Assembly (NCBI GenBank): GCA_947471245.1
Contig: CANIXM010000134.1
Coordinates: 1-5,935, forward strand
Direction of reading: 5' to 3'
DNA from: Paludibacteraceae bacterium
GTDB lineage: Bacteria; Bacteroidota; Bacteroidia; Bacteroidales; Paludibacteraceae
DNA: 5,935 bases
In this document: positions 1 to 5,525 of the stretch, piece by piece
How the letters are laid out: every line of letters begins with the position of its first letter
How positions within the stretch are numbered: the first letter of the stretch is position 1
Notes under the pieces: model-generated
The model's database searches: none
What the model saw: the letters and a program-made list of their open reading frames with translations, nothing else
What the model was told of the DNA's origin: nothing
Translations under genes and position numbers: made by a program

Positions 1-536
1 CACTTTATTGCTTTAAGTTTTATAAGCTTATCAAGCGTTATTTGTTTCGACTCGCCTAAACTGTTATCTATTGTTCTTGCGCTTAAAACATAAAATTCCC
101 ACTGATTTGTATTCAACGGATTTAAGGTTTCTTGGTCTTTATGTGCAAGCAATGCAAATACATACACATCGGCTTGTCTTTTTCTCTCTTTATCGTAAAT
201 ATTTTCCTTATAGTCCCACGCAAAAGTTTTAGGAATATTAAAGATTGGTTTAGAATAATCTTTCTGCTTCCACGATTGTAAATAAGCTGACGATTTCACT
301 TCTACTTTTGTTCCGTTTTCTAATTCCAAATCATAAGCATCCCAACTAATCCTTGTTTTGTTATCAACTCCACAAGCTAATGCAACAAGGTATTCTGCAA
401 GATTCCCTCTTTCAGTATTTCCAATAATATCAGAATATGCCCATTGCCAAAAGTCAATCAAGTTTCTTTTCTTACTTTGAGAAACTATCTCTTCTAGTCC
501 TGTTTTTCTTGTGAATTCTATAGCTTCTAATGTCAT
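1..536 (-). CDS. PD-(D/E)XK nuclease-like protein, 3' end cut by window edge
   Basis: An open frame starts at ATG 536 and runs without a stop to position 1, so 178 codons are visible and the C-terminus is missing. A TAG codon lies six bases upstream in frame, so this ATG is the only sensible start. The protein resembles a widespread uncharacterised bacterial family with a restriction-endonuclease-like core. The visible pattern is E48 in RGNLAEYLV, then D69 in SWDAYDLELENG, then E79-x-K81 in KVEVKSSAYLQSW, which fits the D...ExK metal-binding site of PD-(D/E)XK nucleases. A further acidic residue sits in QADVYVFALL (D123). No DNA-recognition domain or methyltransferase partner is seen. It lies 36 bases downstream of an attC-like core, so it appears to be the gene of a third cassette. 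A DNA-cleaving role, perhaps in defence, is inferred from the fold; the substrate is unknown. Confidence 0.8.
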   Translation of the reverse strand, partial: MTLEAIEFTRKTGLEEIVSQSKKRNLIDFWQWAYSDIIGNTERGNLAEYLVALACGVDNKTRISWDAYDLELENGTKVEVKSSAYLQSWKQKDYSKPIFNIPKTFAWDYKENIYDKERKRQADVYVFALLAHKDQETLNPLNTNQWEFYVLSARTIDNSLGESKQITLDKLIKLKAIK

Positions 537-572
537 AAACTATCTTGTTAACGAAAATCATTTTGCCCCTAA
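1..572 (-). mobile_element. Gene cassette 3 (nuclease-like), partial
   Basis: If the palindromic element at 565-700 is an attC site, recombination between the G and TT of its minus-strand core GTTAGGGGC (573 to 565) would make this the first base of the next cassette. The leader to the gene's ATG is 36 bases, a normal length for a cassette. The 3' attC lies outside the window. The prediction is that it begins with the complementary inverse core GCCCCTAAC. Confidence 0.45.
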
Positions 573-700
573 CGGTTTCGAGCTTGGCGAAGGTGGCGAT
601 TTCAGAGACGAAAACTGTCTGCCACCACTGAACTTGACACGAAGCACAAAGCTTGATTTAACCACTTAACCGCCAATTTCTTGTAGGTGCTGTTATCGGC
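565..700 (-). other. attC-like recombination site closing the two-gene cassette
   Basis: This 136-bp imperfect palindrome lies between two genes. On the minus strand it opens with inverse core GCCGATAAC (700 to 692) and ends with core GTTAGGGGC (573 to 565). Inside it, TTGGCG (584-589) pairs with CGCCAA (671-676), and GGTGGC (592-597) pairs with GCCACC (621-626). The latter forms the outer part of an inner hairpin, like the variable terminal structure of attC sites. It shares TAACCACTTAA (659-669) with the element at 2433-2566, at nearly the same distance from the right end (31 versus 30 bases), and a similar AACG..TTCGAG motif at the left end. The cores keep the invariant GTT but depart from strict GTTRRRY. 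A dispersed non-integron repeat is the main alternative. Confidence 0.55.
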
Positions 701-722
701 TGTTCTTCTGTCCGTCAGCATG

Positions 723-1814
723 TTAGGCTTCATAAAGTTTTTTAAACACACTGACAATTATGTCTTCGTTCTTGTCCTTGCTATTTACTGTGCTTGTCAA
801 TGTTGCTGAAAGTCCCAAAATTGCACTTGCAATAAGGAGTGGTGCTGAAACAACTGTGATTGCAGCCACTAAGGTTATAGCACCACCACCGACACTACAA
901 GCAATTGTTGCTTTCTTAGCCAAGTCTCTAAAATCAATTTTGTTTTTCTCTTCTATTTCCTTTACTAAAGTTGTTTGTATGCTTTCTATATTGTTTTGTG
1001 CATTCATAGAACCACCACTCGTAATTTGTGCTAAATACTTTGAGTAAAAATCTTTGTTGGCTGATACTATTTCAAAATACTTGCTCAAAGGAATATCTAA
1101 AGCAACTTTCAATTCTGTTTCATTCAATAGTTTTTCCGAAAGTAAAGCTCCTAAAATTCCTGCATAAGCGTATGCACCACCATCTTTGCCAATAGCGTCA
1201 ACATTGTCAATTTGAGAGTTTATTATTGAAGAATAAACAGTTTGAGATTCGGCAATTGTGTATGGATGCAGTTGACATTTTTTTGTTATTGACAACATGT
1301 TTAGCAAACTCATTAGGTCAAATGATATTTCTGTCCTACTTGCTACCTCGCTGATAATTTTTTTTGATTCAGAATTCCAAGTGAAAGGATTTGGAATAAT
1401 TACAATTCTGCCTGCTTCGGCTAATGGAAGCGTGTTAACTAATGAACTGGCAATTACTCCCAAATGGCGAAGATTTATTTCACTAGGTTCTTTCCTGAAA
1501 AGAAGCCGTTCAAATAAATAATCTGTCAGCACTACACGGTCACCTAATAAAAAGCCAATTTTTAAAGCGGCATCCAACTCATTGATAAGACCAAATAAAC
1601 CTGACTGTATTTTTGCATCGTGTTTTTTTTCAAGTAATTCAATTGCACTATTTGAAGTACTCCAAATTTGTTGAAGTTCTTTTTTGAGATCTACAATGTC
1701 ATTAGTTGTAATGCTATCAGGAAAGTATAGAGCATTACCATTAGCATCAAACTCAATTTTCAAATTGGATTTAACAGCTTTTATATAGTCAATTGTAAAT
1801 TGGTTGTAGTGCAT
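723..1814 (-). CDS. Uncharacterised 363-aa protein with hydrophobic C-terminal segment
   Basis: I do not recognise this family. Residues 1-300 look soluble and mostly helical, with a more ordered stretch around 85-150 (GFLLGDRVVLTDYLFERLL, then LPLAEAGRIVIIPNPFTWN) that mixes predicted strands and helices. Residues 303-340 form one long Gly/Ala/Val-rich hydrophobic run (SVGGGAITLVAAITVVSAPL and following). It is long enough for a membrane hairpin or two short membrane passes, and it is followed by a short charged tail. There is no signal peptide. The gene starts only 9 bases after the stop of the 183-aa gene, which implies co-transcription and probably translational coupling. The stop codon TAA lies within GCCTAAC, 22 bases before the inverse core of the attC-like site. 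A protein with a soluble sensor-like part and a membrane-inserting end, paired with a small partner, would fit a membrane-acting defence effector or toxin. That is inference only. Confidence 0.85.
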   Translation of the reverse strand: MHYNQFTIDYIKAVKSNLKIEFDANGNALYFPDSITTNDIVDLKKELQQIWSTSNSAIELLEKKHDAKIQSGLFGLINELDAALKIGFLLGDRVVLTDYLFERLLFRKEPSEINLRHLGVIASSLVNTLPLAEAGRIVIIPNPFTWNSESKKIISEVASRTEISFDLMSLLNMLSITKKCQLHPYTIAESQTVYSSIINSQIDNVDAIGKDGGAYAYAGILGALLSEKLLNETELKVALDIPLSKYFEIVSANKDFYSKYLAQITSGGSMNAQNNIESIQTTLVKEIEEKNKIDFRDLAKKATIACSVGGGAITLVAAITVVSAPLLIASAILGLSATLTSTVNSKDKNEDIIVSVFKKLYEA

Positions 1815-1823
1815 TTTAAATCT

Positions 1824-2375
1824 TTAGTAAAATGTGTAATTGCATTTACACTTTATCATTTCCTTTAATCTTGTGTCTGCTATAACCTGCTTGTCTTTTT
1901 CAAGGGATGAAATATATTTATTGATTTCATCAAGTCGTTTAAATTTTTCAACCTGTGCCTTTACTACACATCCAATTGCTTCAAAGTCCTGTTTGTAATT
2001 GTCTTTAACCTCAACAGCTATTGCAAAGTCCAAAACCGCTTTTAATACATCGTCAGGAATTCTGTGGTTGCACATTTTTTTAAAATGAGCCATATCGTCC
2101 CCCCACAAAATACCAACTGTGGTGTCAAGCGAAATAATTATATGCTTCCAATAAGTCGGCTCGCTAATTTCCCACAAGTAGTCAATGTATTCTGAAATAT
2201 AATCTTCTTGGAATTTTCTGTTGTTAACCTTGCGATATATTTCAGAGTCGGTCATTGACTCTACAATTATTTTTGCGTCTTCGGGCTGAAGTTCCTCTAA
2301 AGCATGATGCAAATTTTCTGTCCAGTCTGGCTTCATAAGTTCCATTTTTGTCTCTTTAAGTTCTTTGTCATTCAT
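1824..2375 (-). CDS. Uncharacterised 183-aa protein, partner of the 363-aa gene
   Basis: I do not recognise this family. The protein is soluble, charged and predicted to be almost wholly helical, with Trp/Tyr-rich segments (YISEYIDYLWEISEPTYWKH, about 59-78; GILWGDDMAHFKK, about 88-100). A charged helical region at about 138-175 could form a coiled coil or interaction surface. It ends in a Cys/Lys/Tyr-rich tail (KCKCNY). No catalytic motif, signal peptide or membrane segment is visible. ATG 2375 is the longest in-frame start; ATG 2345 (MELMKP) would be an alternative. It is the first gene of a two-gene cassette, with its stop 9 bases before the start of the membrane-segment protein. This invites the idea that it senses, chaperones or restrains that protein, without direct evidence. 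Confidence 0.8.
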   Translation of the reverse strand: MNDKELKETKMELMKPDWTENLHHALEELQPEDAKIIVESMTDSEIYRKVNNRKFQEDYISEYIDYLWEISEPTYWKHIIISLDTTVGILWGDDMAHFKKMCNHRIPDDVLKAVLDFAIAVEVKDNYKQDFEAIGCVVKAQVEKFKRLDEINKYISSLEKDKQVIADTRLKEMIKCKCNYTFY

Positions 2376-2432
2376 TTTTTGTCAATTTGTTTTATGTCTG
2401 TCGGTTCATGGTTTCATGGTCGTCATAGAATA

Positions 2433-2566
2433 GCCGATAACGTTCGAGGCTATAAAACGTAGGGGTATTCGGGCTTGCGAATGTATCAACCAATACAAGC
2501 TTTTCTAGCGGGCTAAAATGTTGCCTAACCACTTAAACCCCTATATTTTATGAGCCTTTGTTGGGC
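2433..2566 (-). other. attC-like recombination site closing the SEFIR cassette
   Basis: This 134-bp palindromic element begins 4 bases after the SEFIR stop codon. On the minus strand it opens with GCCCAAC (2566 to 2560), an exact RYYYAAC inverse core, and ends with GTTATCGGC (2441 to 2433). A stem of about 20 bp pairs 2447-2466 with 2537-2557. It has one bulged base (2552), one mismatch (2458/2545) and one G-U-type pair. A long stem with an extrahelical base on one strand is what integron integrases recognise in folded attC DNA. The loop of about 70 nt would be the variable terminal structure. It shares TAACCACTTAA (2526-2536) with the element at 565-700. The 3' core departs from strict GTTRRRY. 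Confidence 0.6.
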
Positions 2567-3700
2567 AAATTTATTTTTTTTCAAATTCTTTCAATAAAAC
2601 CTCATTTAGAGCTGCATCAGAATCATTTTTTGATTTAATATCTGAATATTGTCTAAATTCAATACTCTTTTTCAAAATCCTAATCCCCTCGATTATTTCA
2701 ATCTTATTATCGTTGTGCAAAACACCTGGAATTAATGAGAACGAATTGAAAAGATTGAATCTTTCTTTAAATATTTTCAAATTCTGAGATGATGGTGAAG
2801 GGTTCATTCTATGTATCCTACTAACCAACATCATTAAATCTACATTGAAATCTTTTTTCTCGGATTCAACTCTTTTTACAATATTTTCAGGATATGAACT
2901 TATATGAACATAGTATCCATAAGGTTCACCTTTTACATCACCTTCTACAATGGAAATCCTAAGTTCATTAAAGGAGTCATACTCTCCAAGTCTTTTTTGC
3001 CACCCTTGAAATATTTTAATTGCAATATCTTTGTCTGAAAATAGTATTGCCATGTAAGGCGGTTCCTTATTCTCATAATCATGTATATATGCTACGCCTC
3101 TCCAACCTGCTTTATTCCATAACTCTAAATCAATAAAGCCTGAGAGAAAAAGTGTTTTGCGTTCTTTTTCTGGTAATTCTCGTAATTTCCCTAGTTCTGG
3201 CTTTTTAGTCTTAACACCTCTAAGTCTCCAATACAAAGTATCAAATTGTTGCAAATTATCAACATTATAAAATGTAGAACCTTGAAGAGGTTCAGGTATA
3301 TCGCTTTTATTTCCATTACTAAATATAGCAGGAATAAATTTATAATTTAATGTCCCAGAATTATACAAATGTTGATATATCAAATTTCCTTCCCATCTGA
3401 CTCCTAATCCAATTCCGTCAGTTTCTAATCCCATTACACGTTTGTAATAATCCCTTGTGCAAATCATTATTACAAAATCAGCTTCTCTAATATTTTTATC
3501 CATCCAACGAGGCCAACCTTCAGGCGGGGAATCCTCATATTGGTCTAAAATACAATCAATACCCTCAGAACGCAAACTGTTTGAAAAAAGCAGTACTTTA
3601 TCTTGATGCTCTTGGCTATCATGACTATAACTTATAAATACTTTAGGATTTTTTTCCATCATATGCTCTGTTAGTTTGCTGTCCTTATAATTTTGCCCAA
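2441..3700 (-). mobile_element. Gene cassette 1, carrying the SEFIR gene
   Basis: This 1260-bp unit starts on the minus strand with the TT of GTTGGGC (3701 to 3695) and ends at the G of the next core (2441). Its start and its own inverse core are exactly complementary over 12 bases: TTGTTGGGCAAA at 2558-2569 against TTTGCCCAACAA at 3692-3703. The leader before the gene is 38 bases and the stop codon is 4 bases from the inverse core, so nearly the whole cassette is gene plus attC, as is typical for integron cassettes. Confidence 0.6.
2571..3662 (-). CDS. SEFIR-domain protein with uncharacterised C-terminal domain
   Basis: Residues about 6-150 form a SEFIR domain, the TIR-related fold named for SEF and IL-17 receptors. 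Motifs in order are KVFISYSHDSQEHQDKV (box-1-like), GIDCILDQYEDSPPEGWPRW, ADFVIMICTRDYYKRVMG, GVRWEGNLIYQHLY and KFIPAIF. Residues about 165-345 form a second domain that I know only as a companion of bacterial SEFIR/TIR proteins, with ELWNKAGWRGVAYIHDYENK, ELRISIVEGD and LVSRIHRMNPSP. No NTPase, TPR or membrane segment is seen, and 363 aa makes it a compact two-domain form. Bacterial SEFIR proteins are known as single-gene anti-phage systems thought to act by NAD depletion and abortive infection. Whether this one is an NADase cannot be read from sequence. Two adjacent ATG codons (3662, 3659) could each be the start. It is the only gene of its cassette. Confidence 0.93.
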   Translation of the reverse strand: MMEKNPKVFISYSHDSQEHQDKVLLFSNSLRSEGIDCILDQYEDSPPEGWPRWMDKNIREADFVIMICTRDYYKRVMGLETDGIGLGVRWEGNLIYQHLYNSGTLNYKFIPAIFSNGNKSDIPEPLQGSTFYNVDNLQQFDTLYWRLRGVKTKKPELGKLRELPEKERKTLFLSGFIDLELWNKAGWRGVAYIHDYENKEPPYMAILFSDKDIAIKIFQGWQKRLGEYDSFNELRISIVEGDVKGEPYGYYVHISSYPENIVKRVESEKKDFNVDLMMLVSRIHRMNPSPSSQNLKIFKERFNLFNSFSLIPGVLHNDNKIEIIEGIRILKKSIEFRQYSDIKSKNDSDAALNEVLLKEFEKK

Positions 3701-3833
3701 CAACTGTGTAAGTGTAACTGAATTACACCTACATTGTCTATAGTTGAGCTTTTTTATTTGTTAATGTTCTGATATTTAGATTTGTGTAGAAGCGTAAAAA
3801 TTACAACAGTTACACTTATCCCTGGTTCGTAGC
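3695..3833 (-). other. Possible third attC-like or border site upstream of the SEFIR cassette
   Basis: Reading the plus strand, the core GCCCAAC (3695-3701) is followed by a 12-bp perfect inverted repeat: TAAGTGTAACTG (3709-3720) with CAGTTACACTTA (3807-3818). Seven bases beyond the second arm is GTTCGTAGC (3825-3833), which has the GTT....GC shape of the other cores. The total length of about 139 bp is close to that of the two clearer elements. The TAACCACTTAA and TTCGAG motifs are absent, and no GCTACGAAC partner was found to its right. It could be a divergent attC, the remains of an attI, or an unrelated hairpin. Confidence 0.35.
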
Positions 3834-4035
3834 GTCTCGAATCTGTTGCATAGCTCAATTCAAGACCTAACAGGTTTTCAAAACCTGTTAGGTCTGTATA
3901 TTATTTCCGTCACTCTACTACCCTGTCTTTCTATATTAGTACGGTTTACAGAACCACGCTAGCATATCTATCCCACACAAATATACTATTTTATTGGTAA
4001 AGAATATGTAAAGCAGGAGCTCTTTTCAGTCAGTG
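3834..4035. other. Intergenic stretch without a gene
   Basis: No open frame of credible length or coding character is seen on either strand. Apart from the perfect palindrome at 3863-3895, no tRNA-like fold, direct repeat or clear promoter was noticed. It separates the A+T-rich cassette region from the chromosomal-type gene to its right. Confidence 0.5.
3863..3895. repeat. Perfect 33-nt palindrome (REP-like)
   Basis: Two 16-base arms, AGACCTAACAGGTTTT (3863-3878) and its exact reverse complement (3880-3895), flank a single C at 3879. I recognise the ACCTAACAGGTTTT...CCTGTTAGGT pattern as one that recurs between genes in Bacteroidota genomes. It may be a REP-like dispersed repeat or act as a bidirectional transcription terminator. 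It sits just outside the cassette region. Confidence 0.8.
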
Positions 4036-4080
4036 AGCCTAACTCACAGGGCAAGTAGTATTCTCCCCATGAGTTAGGCT
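4036..4080 (-). terminator. Inverted repeat after the 316-aa gene, possible terminator
   Basis: AGCCTAACTCA (4036-4046) and TGAGTTAGGCT (4070-4080) form an 11-bp perfect stem with a 23-nt loop in which GGG and CCC could extend the pairing. It begins about 10 bases after the stop codon of the gene at 4090-5040, where a terminator would be expected. A T-run after the stem is lacking on both strands, so a dispersed palindrome is an alternative. Confidence 0.4.
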
Positions 4081-4089
4081 TGTCATGCA

Positions 4090-5040
4090 TCATTTCTCTA
4101 GCGCTACATCCACGGCCGTCATTTCGCCGTCATTTACGCTTACAGTAAGAGTCTGAGTGGCATATCCCACTTTGGAGACGGTCATTTCGTAGGTGCCTTC
4201 GGCTAAGGATTTGATACGGAATCCTCCTTTGTCGGCCGTCTTTTTGGAGTGAGTGGTCACTTTTACATTGGCCGATGGGCTACTGGCAGCTTTCATCAGT
4301 GACGGACTGACCATGGGGGTCAATGTCACCGTAGCACCCTTCAGACCAGCGCCTGTGATGGTATCCATCACCACACCCTTTACTGCTAACCCCGCACCCG
4401 CATTGCGTATAATTTTTCTGGCTGATTTGTATCCGTTGTAGAAGTTGATTTGCGTAAGGCGGATGATTTCTACAGCCGCATCCATACTGGCCAATAGTCC
4501 ATCTGCGGTGGCAAAAAGTGCTGAGAGTTGTTTGGTGGCTTGTGAAGTCACCGTTATCCCTATCCTTGGAGCTGCCAGCGTGGCATTATAGCCATTGATA
4601 GCTGCTAGGAGTGCGGTTTGAGTAATGGTGCTGATACCATAACTTGCCAGTGAAGCCACATTGCTTTGGGCGCGGTCATACACTATTTGGGCTAAATCTT
4701 TCAATGCCGTATCCGACGCCTTTTTGAAGTCCGACTCGCTAAAATCAATCTCACCTATCAGTGTTTGATTATTGGTAAACTTACCGTAGGCTTTTAGCTT
4801 TCGGGCATTATCTCCCGCCATCACCACCAACTGGCGTCTCAGTTGGTTTTTATTCGCCGTAATACCTGTTTTGGAAATCTTTTGTTGCTCGGCAATGCCC
4901 TGTAGTTGGGTGCAGGTAGATTTGAGTGCCGTCAGATTGGCTGTGAAATTGGGAAGGGCGGTGGTAAAACTCGCATTAGCATCACAAAATCCAGAGGTGG
5001 CAAGATACATGCCAAATTTACTTTCTTGTTTGCTGGTCAT
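4090..5040 (-). CDS. Protein with C-terminal carboxypeptidase-regulatory-like domain
   Basis: The 316-aa protein has two parts. Residues 1-212 are predicted helical and rich in Ala, Thr and Asn, with a charged segment around 65-125 (NQLRRQLVVMAGDNARKLKA, then IDFSESDFKKASDTALKDLA). Residues about 218-316 form a beta-sandwich of the carboxypeptidase regulatory-like type (AVKGVVMDTITGAGLKGATV, then GGFRIKSLAEGTYEMTVSKV and GYATQTLTVSVNDGE). In Bacteroidota this domain usually sits in secreted or TonB-linked proteins, yet no signal peptide or lipobox is visible here, so the protein looks cytosolic unless exported otherwise. There is no peptidase domain. Its base composition is less A+T-rich than that of the cassette genes. 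ATG 5040 follows an A/T-rich leader without a Shine-Dalgarno site, as is usual in this phylum. The function is unknown; a structural or scaffold role is possible. Confidence 0.85.
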   Translation of the reverse strand: MTSKQESKFGMYLATSGFCDANASFTTALPNFTANLTALKSTCTQLQGIAEQQKISKTGITANKNQLRRQLVVMAGDNARKLKAYGKFTNNQTLIGEIDFSESDFKKASDTALKDLAQIVYDRAQSNVASLASYGISTITQTALLAAINGYNATLAAPRIGITVTSQATKQLSALFATADGLLASMDAAVEIIRLTQINFYNGYKSARKIIRNAGAGLAVKGVVMDTITGAGLKGATVTLTPMVSPSLMKAASSPSANVKVTTHSKKTADKGGFRIKSLAEGTYEMTVSKVGYATQTLTVSVNDGEMTAVDVALEK

Positions 5041-5075
5041 GGCTGTTGATTTTTTTGGTTAAAATGATGATTAAT

Positions 5076-5108
5076 TTAACTTGAACGACTTTATATCATT
5101 CAAGTTAA
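5076..5108. promoter_or_regulatory. 10-bp inverted repeat in leader of the 316-aa gene
   Basis: TTAACTTGAA (5076-5085) and TTCAAGTTAA (5099-5108) are exact reverse complements 13 bases apart. They lie 36-68 bases upstream of the start codon in a very A+T-rich stretch. Half-sites about two helical turns apart could bind a dimeric regulator; in RNA they would form a weak stem-loop in the leader. Confidence 0.4.
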
Positions 5109-5118
5109 CATATAAACA

Positions 5119-5145
5119 CAAATTAAATACATTTATTATATCCAA
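5119..5145 (-). promoter_or_regulatory. Weak candidate Bacteroidota-type promoter
   Basis: On the minus strand TTAATTTG (5126 to 5119) resembles the Bacteroidota -7 box TAnnTTTG with one mismatch. A TTG (5145 to 5143) lies 16 bases upstream, shorter than the usual spacing of about 19-21. It would place the transcript start near 5112, just before the inverted repeat. In such A+T-rich DNA chance matches are likely. Confidence 0.22.
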
Positions 5146-5240
5146 TAATCAATATATTTATTAAATTTATGTTACAATTTCATTACATCATTCACTTCTC
5201 AACACTACCACTTCTAAAATCAAAGAGCTATTATATATTC

Positions 5241-5509
5241 TTGCCTGTCAGATGGCATTTCTTGCTTGTCAGTTGCCATTTCTTACCTGTCAGACGTCAT
5301 TTCTTGCTTGTCAGATGCCTTCGCTTGCTTGTCAGATGGCATTTCTTACCTGCCAGATGCCATTTCTTACCTGACAGATGCCATTTCTTGCCTGCCAGAT
5401 GGCTTCGCTCACCTGTCAGATGCTTTCGCTTGCATGTCAGATGGCTTCGCTTGCATGTCAGATGCTTTCGCTCACCTGTCAGATGGCTTCGCTTGCATGT
5501 CAGATGGGG
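5241..5509. repeat. Array of about thirteen 21-bp tandem repeats
   Basis: Twelve complete head-to-tail 21-bp units and a partial thirteenth occur without spacers. The consensus is close to TTgCcTGtCAGATGgC followed by ATTTC or TTCGC. The core CTGTCAGATG is nearly constant. Units 1-3 and 5-7 end in ATTTC, while units 4 and 8-12 end in TTCGC; the units containing TTGCATG are at the right. Such a gradient suggests growth by unequal crossing-over or slippage. Because 21 is divisible by 3, several frames stay open across the array, but differences between units are not confined to wobble positions and no ribosome site or recognisable protein is seen, so I treat it as non-coding. Confidence 0.9.
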
Positions 5510-5525
5510 TCTATACAATAGACCC
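5507..5525. repeat. Perfect hairpin abutting the tandem array
   Basis: GGGTCTAT (5507-5514) and ATAGACCC (5518-5525) form an 8-bp stem with a 3-nt loop. The hairpin overlaps the end of the thirteenth unit. A degenerate further copy (TTACCTGTAAGA, from 5532) lies beyond it, so the palindrome interrupts the array. It could end transcription reading out of ribE, but no T-run follows. Confidence 0.6.

Larger units (their letters stand above)
573..2440 (-). mobile_element. Gene cassette 2, carrying two genes of unknown function
   Basis: This 1868-bp unit is bounded by the attC-like elements. On the minus strand it starts with the TT of GTTATCGGC (core at 2441 to 2433), and its own 3' element opens with the complement GCCGATAAC (700 to 692). 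Complementarity extends to 14 of 15 bases (GTTATCGGCTATTCT against GTTATCGGCTGTTCT). Matching a cassette's start to its own inverse core, not to its neighbour's, is the hallmark of integron cassettes, because the two halves are joined in the excised circle. The leader to the first ATG is 65 bases. Two genes in one cassette are less usual than one and suggest that they act together. Confidence 0.55.

Noticed and set aside
760..1521. Plus-strand open frames of 95 and 74 codons
   Set aside because: They lie opposite the 363-aa gene, whose composition and coupling to its neighbour are convincing; the plus-strand products look like shadow translations.
723..2375. Classical toxin-antitoxin pair
   Set aside because: Both proteins are larger than usual TA partners and neither shows a known toxin or DNA-binding antitoxin motif; left as an unknown pair.
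2558..3703. Insertion sequence or MITE with 12-bp terminal inverted repeats around the SEFIR gene
   Set aside because: There is no transposase and no target duplication was seen. The next cassette has different matched ends, which fits the integron cassette model better.
4036..4080. A further attC site (GCCTAAC...GTTAGGC)
   Set aside because: The core motifs are present, but at 45 bp it is too short, lacks the separate inner stem, and lies where a terminator is expected.
4253..5062. Plus-strand frames of 62 and 63 codons
   Set aside because: They are antisense to the 316-aa gene with its recognisable C-terminal domain, so they are shadows.
5241..5509. CRISPR array
   Set aside because: Units are contiguous with no unique spacers, and no cas gene is in view.
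5297..5518. Minus-strand 73-codon frame of heptapeptides (HLTGKKW type) and plus-strand frames at 5169-5624 and 5266-5541
   Set aside because: All arise because a 21-bp repeat keeps three-base phase. Variation between units is not confined to wobble positions, and no start signal or known family supports them.
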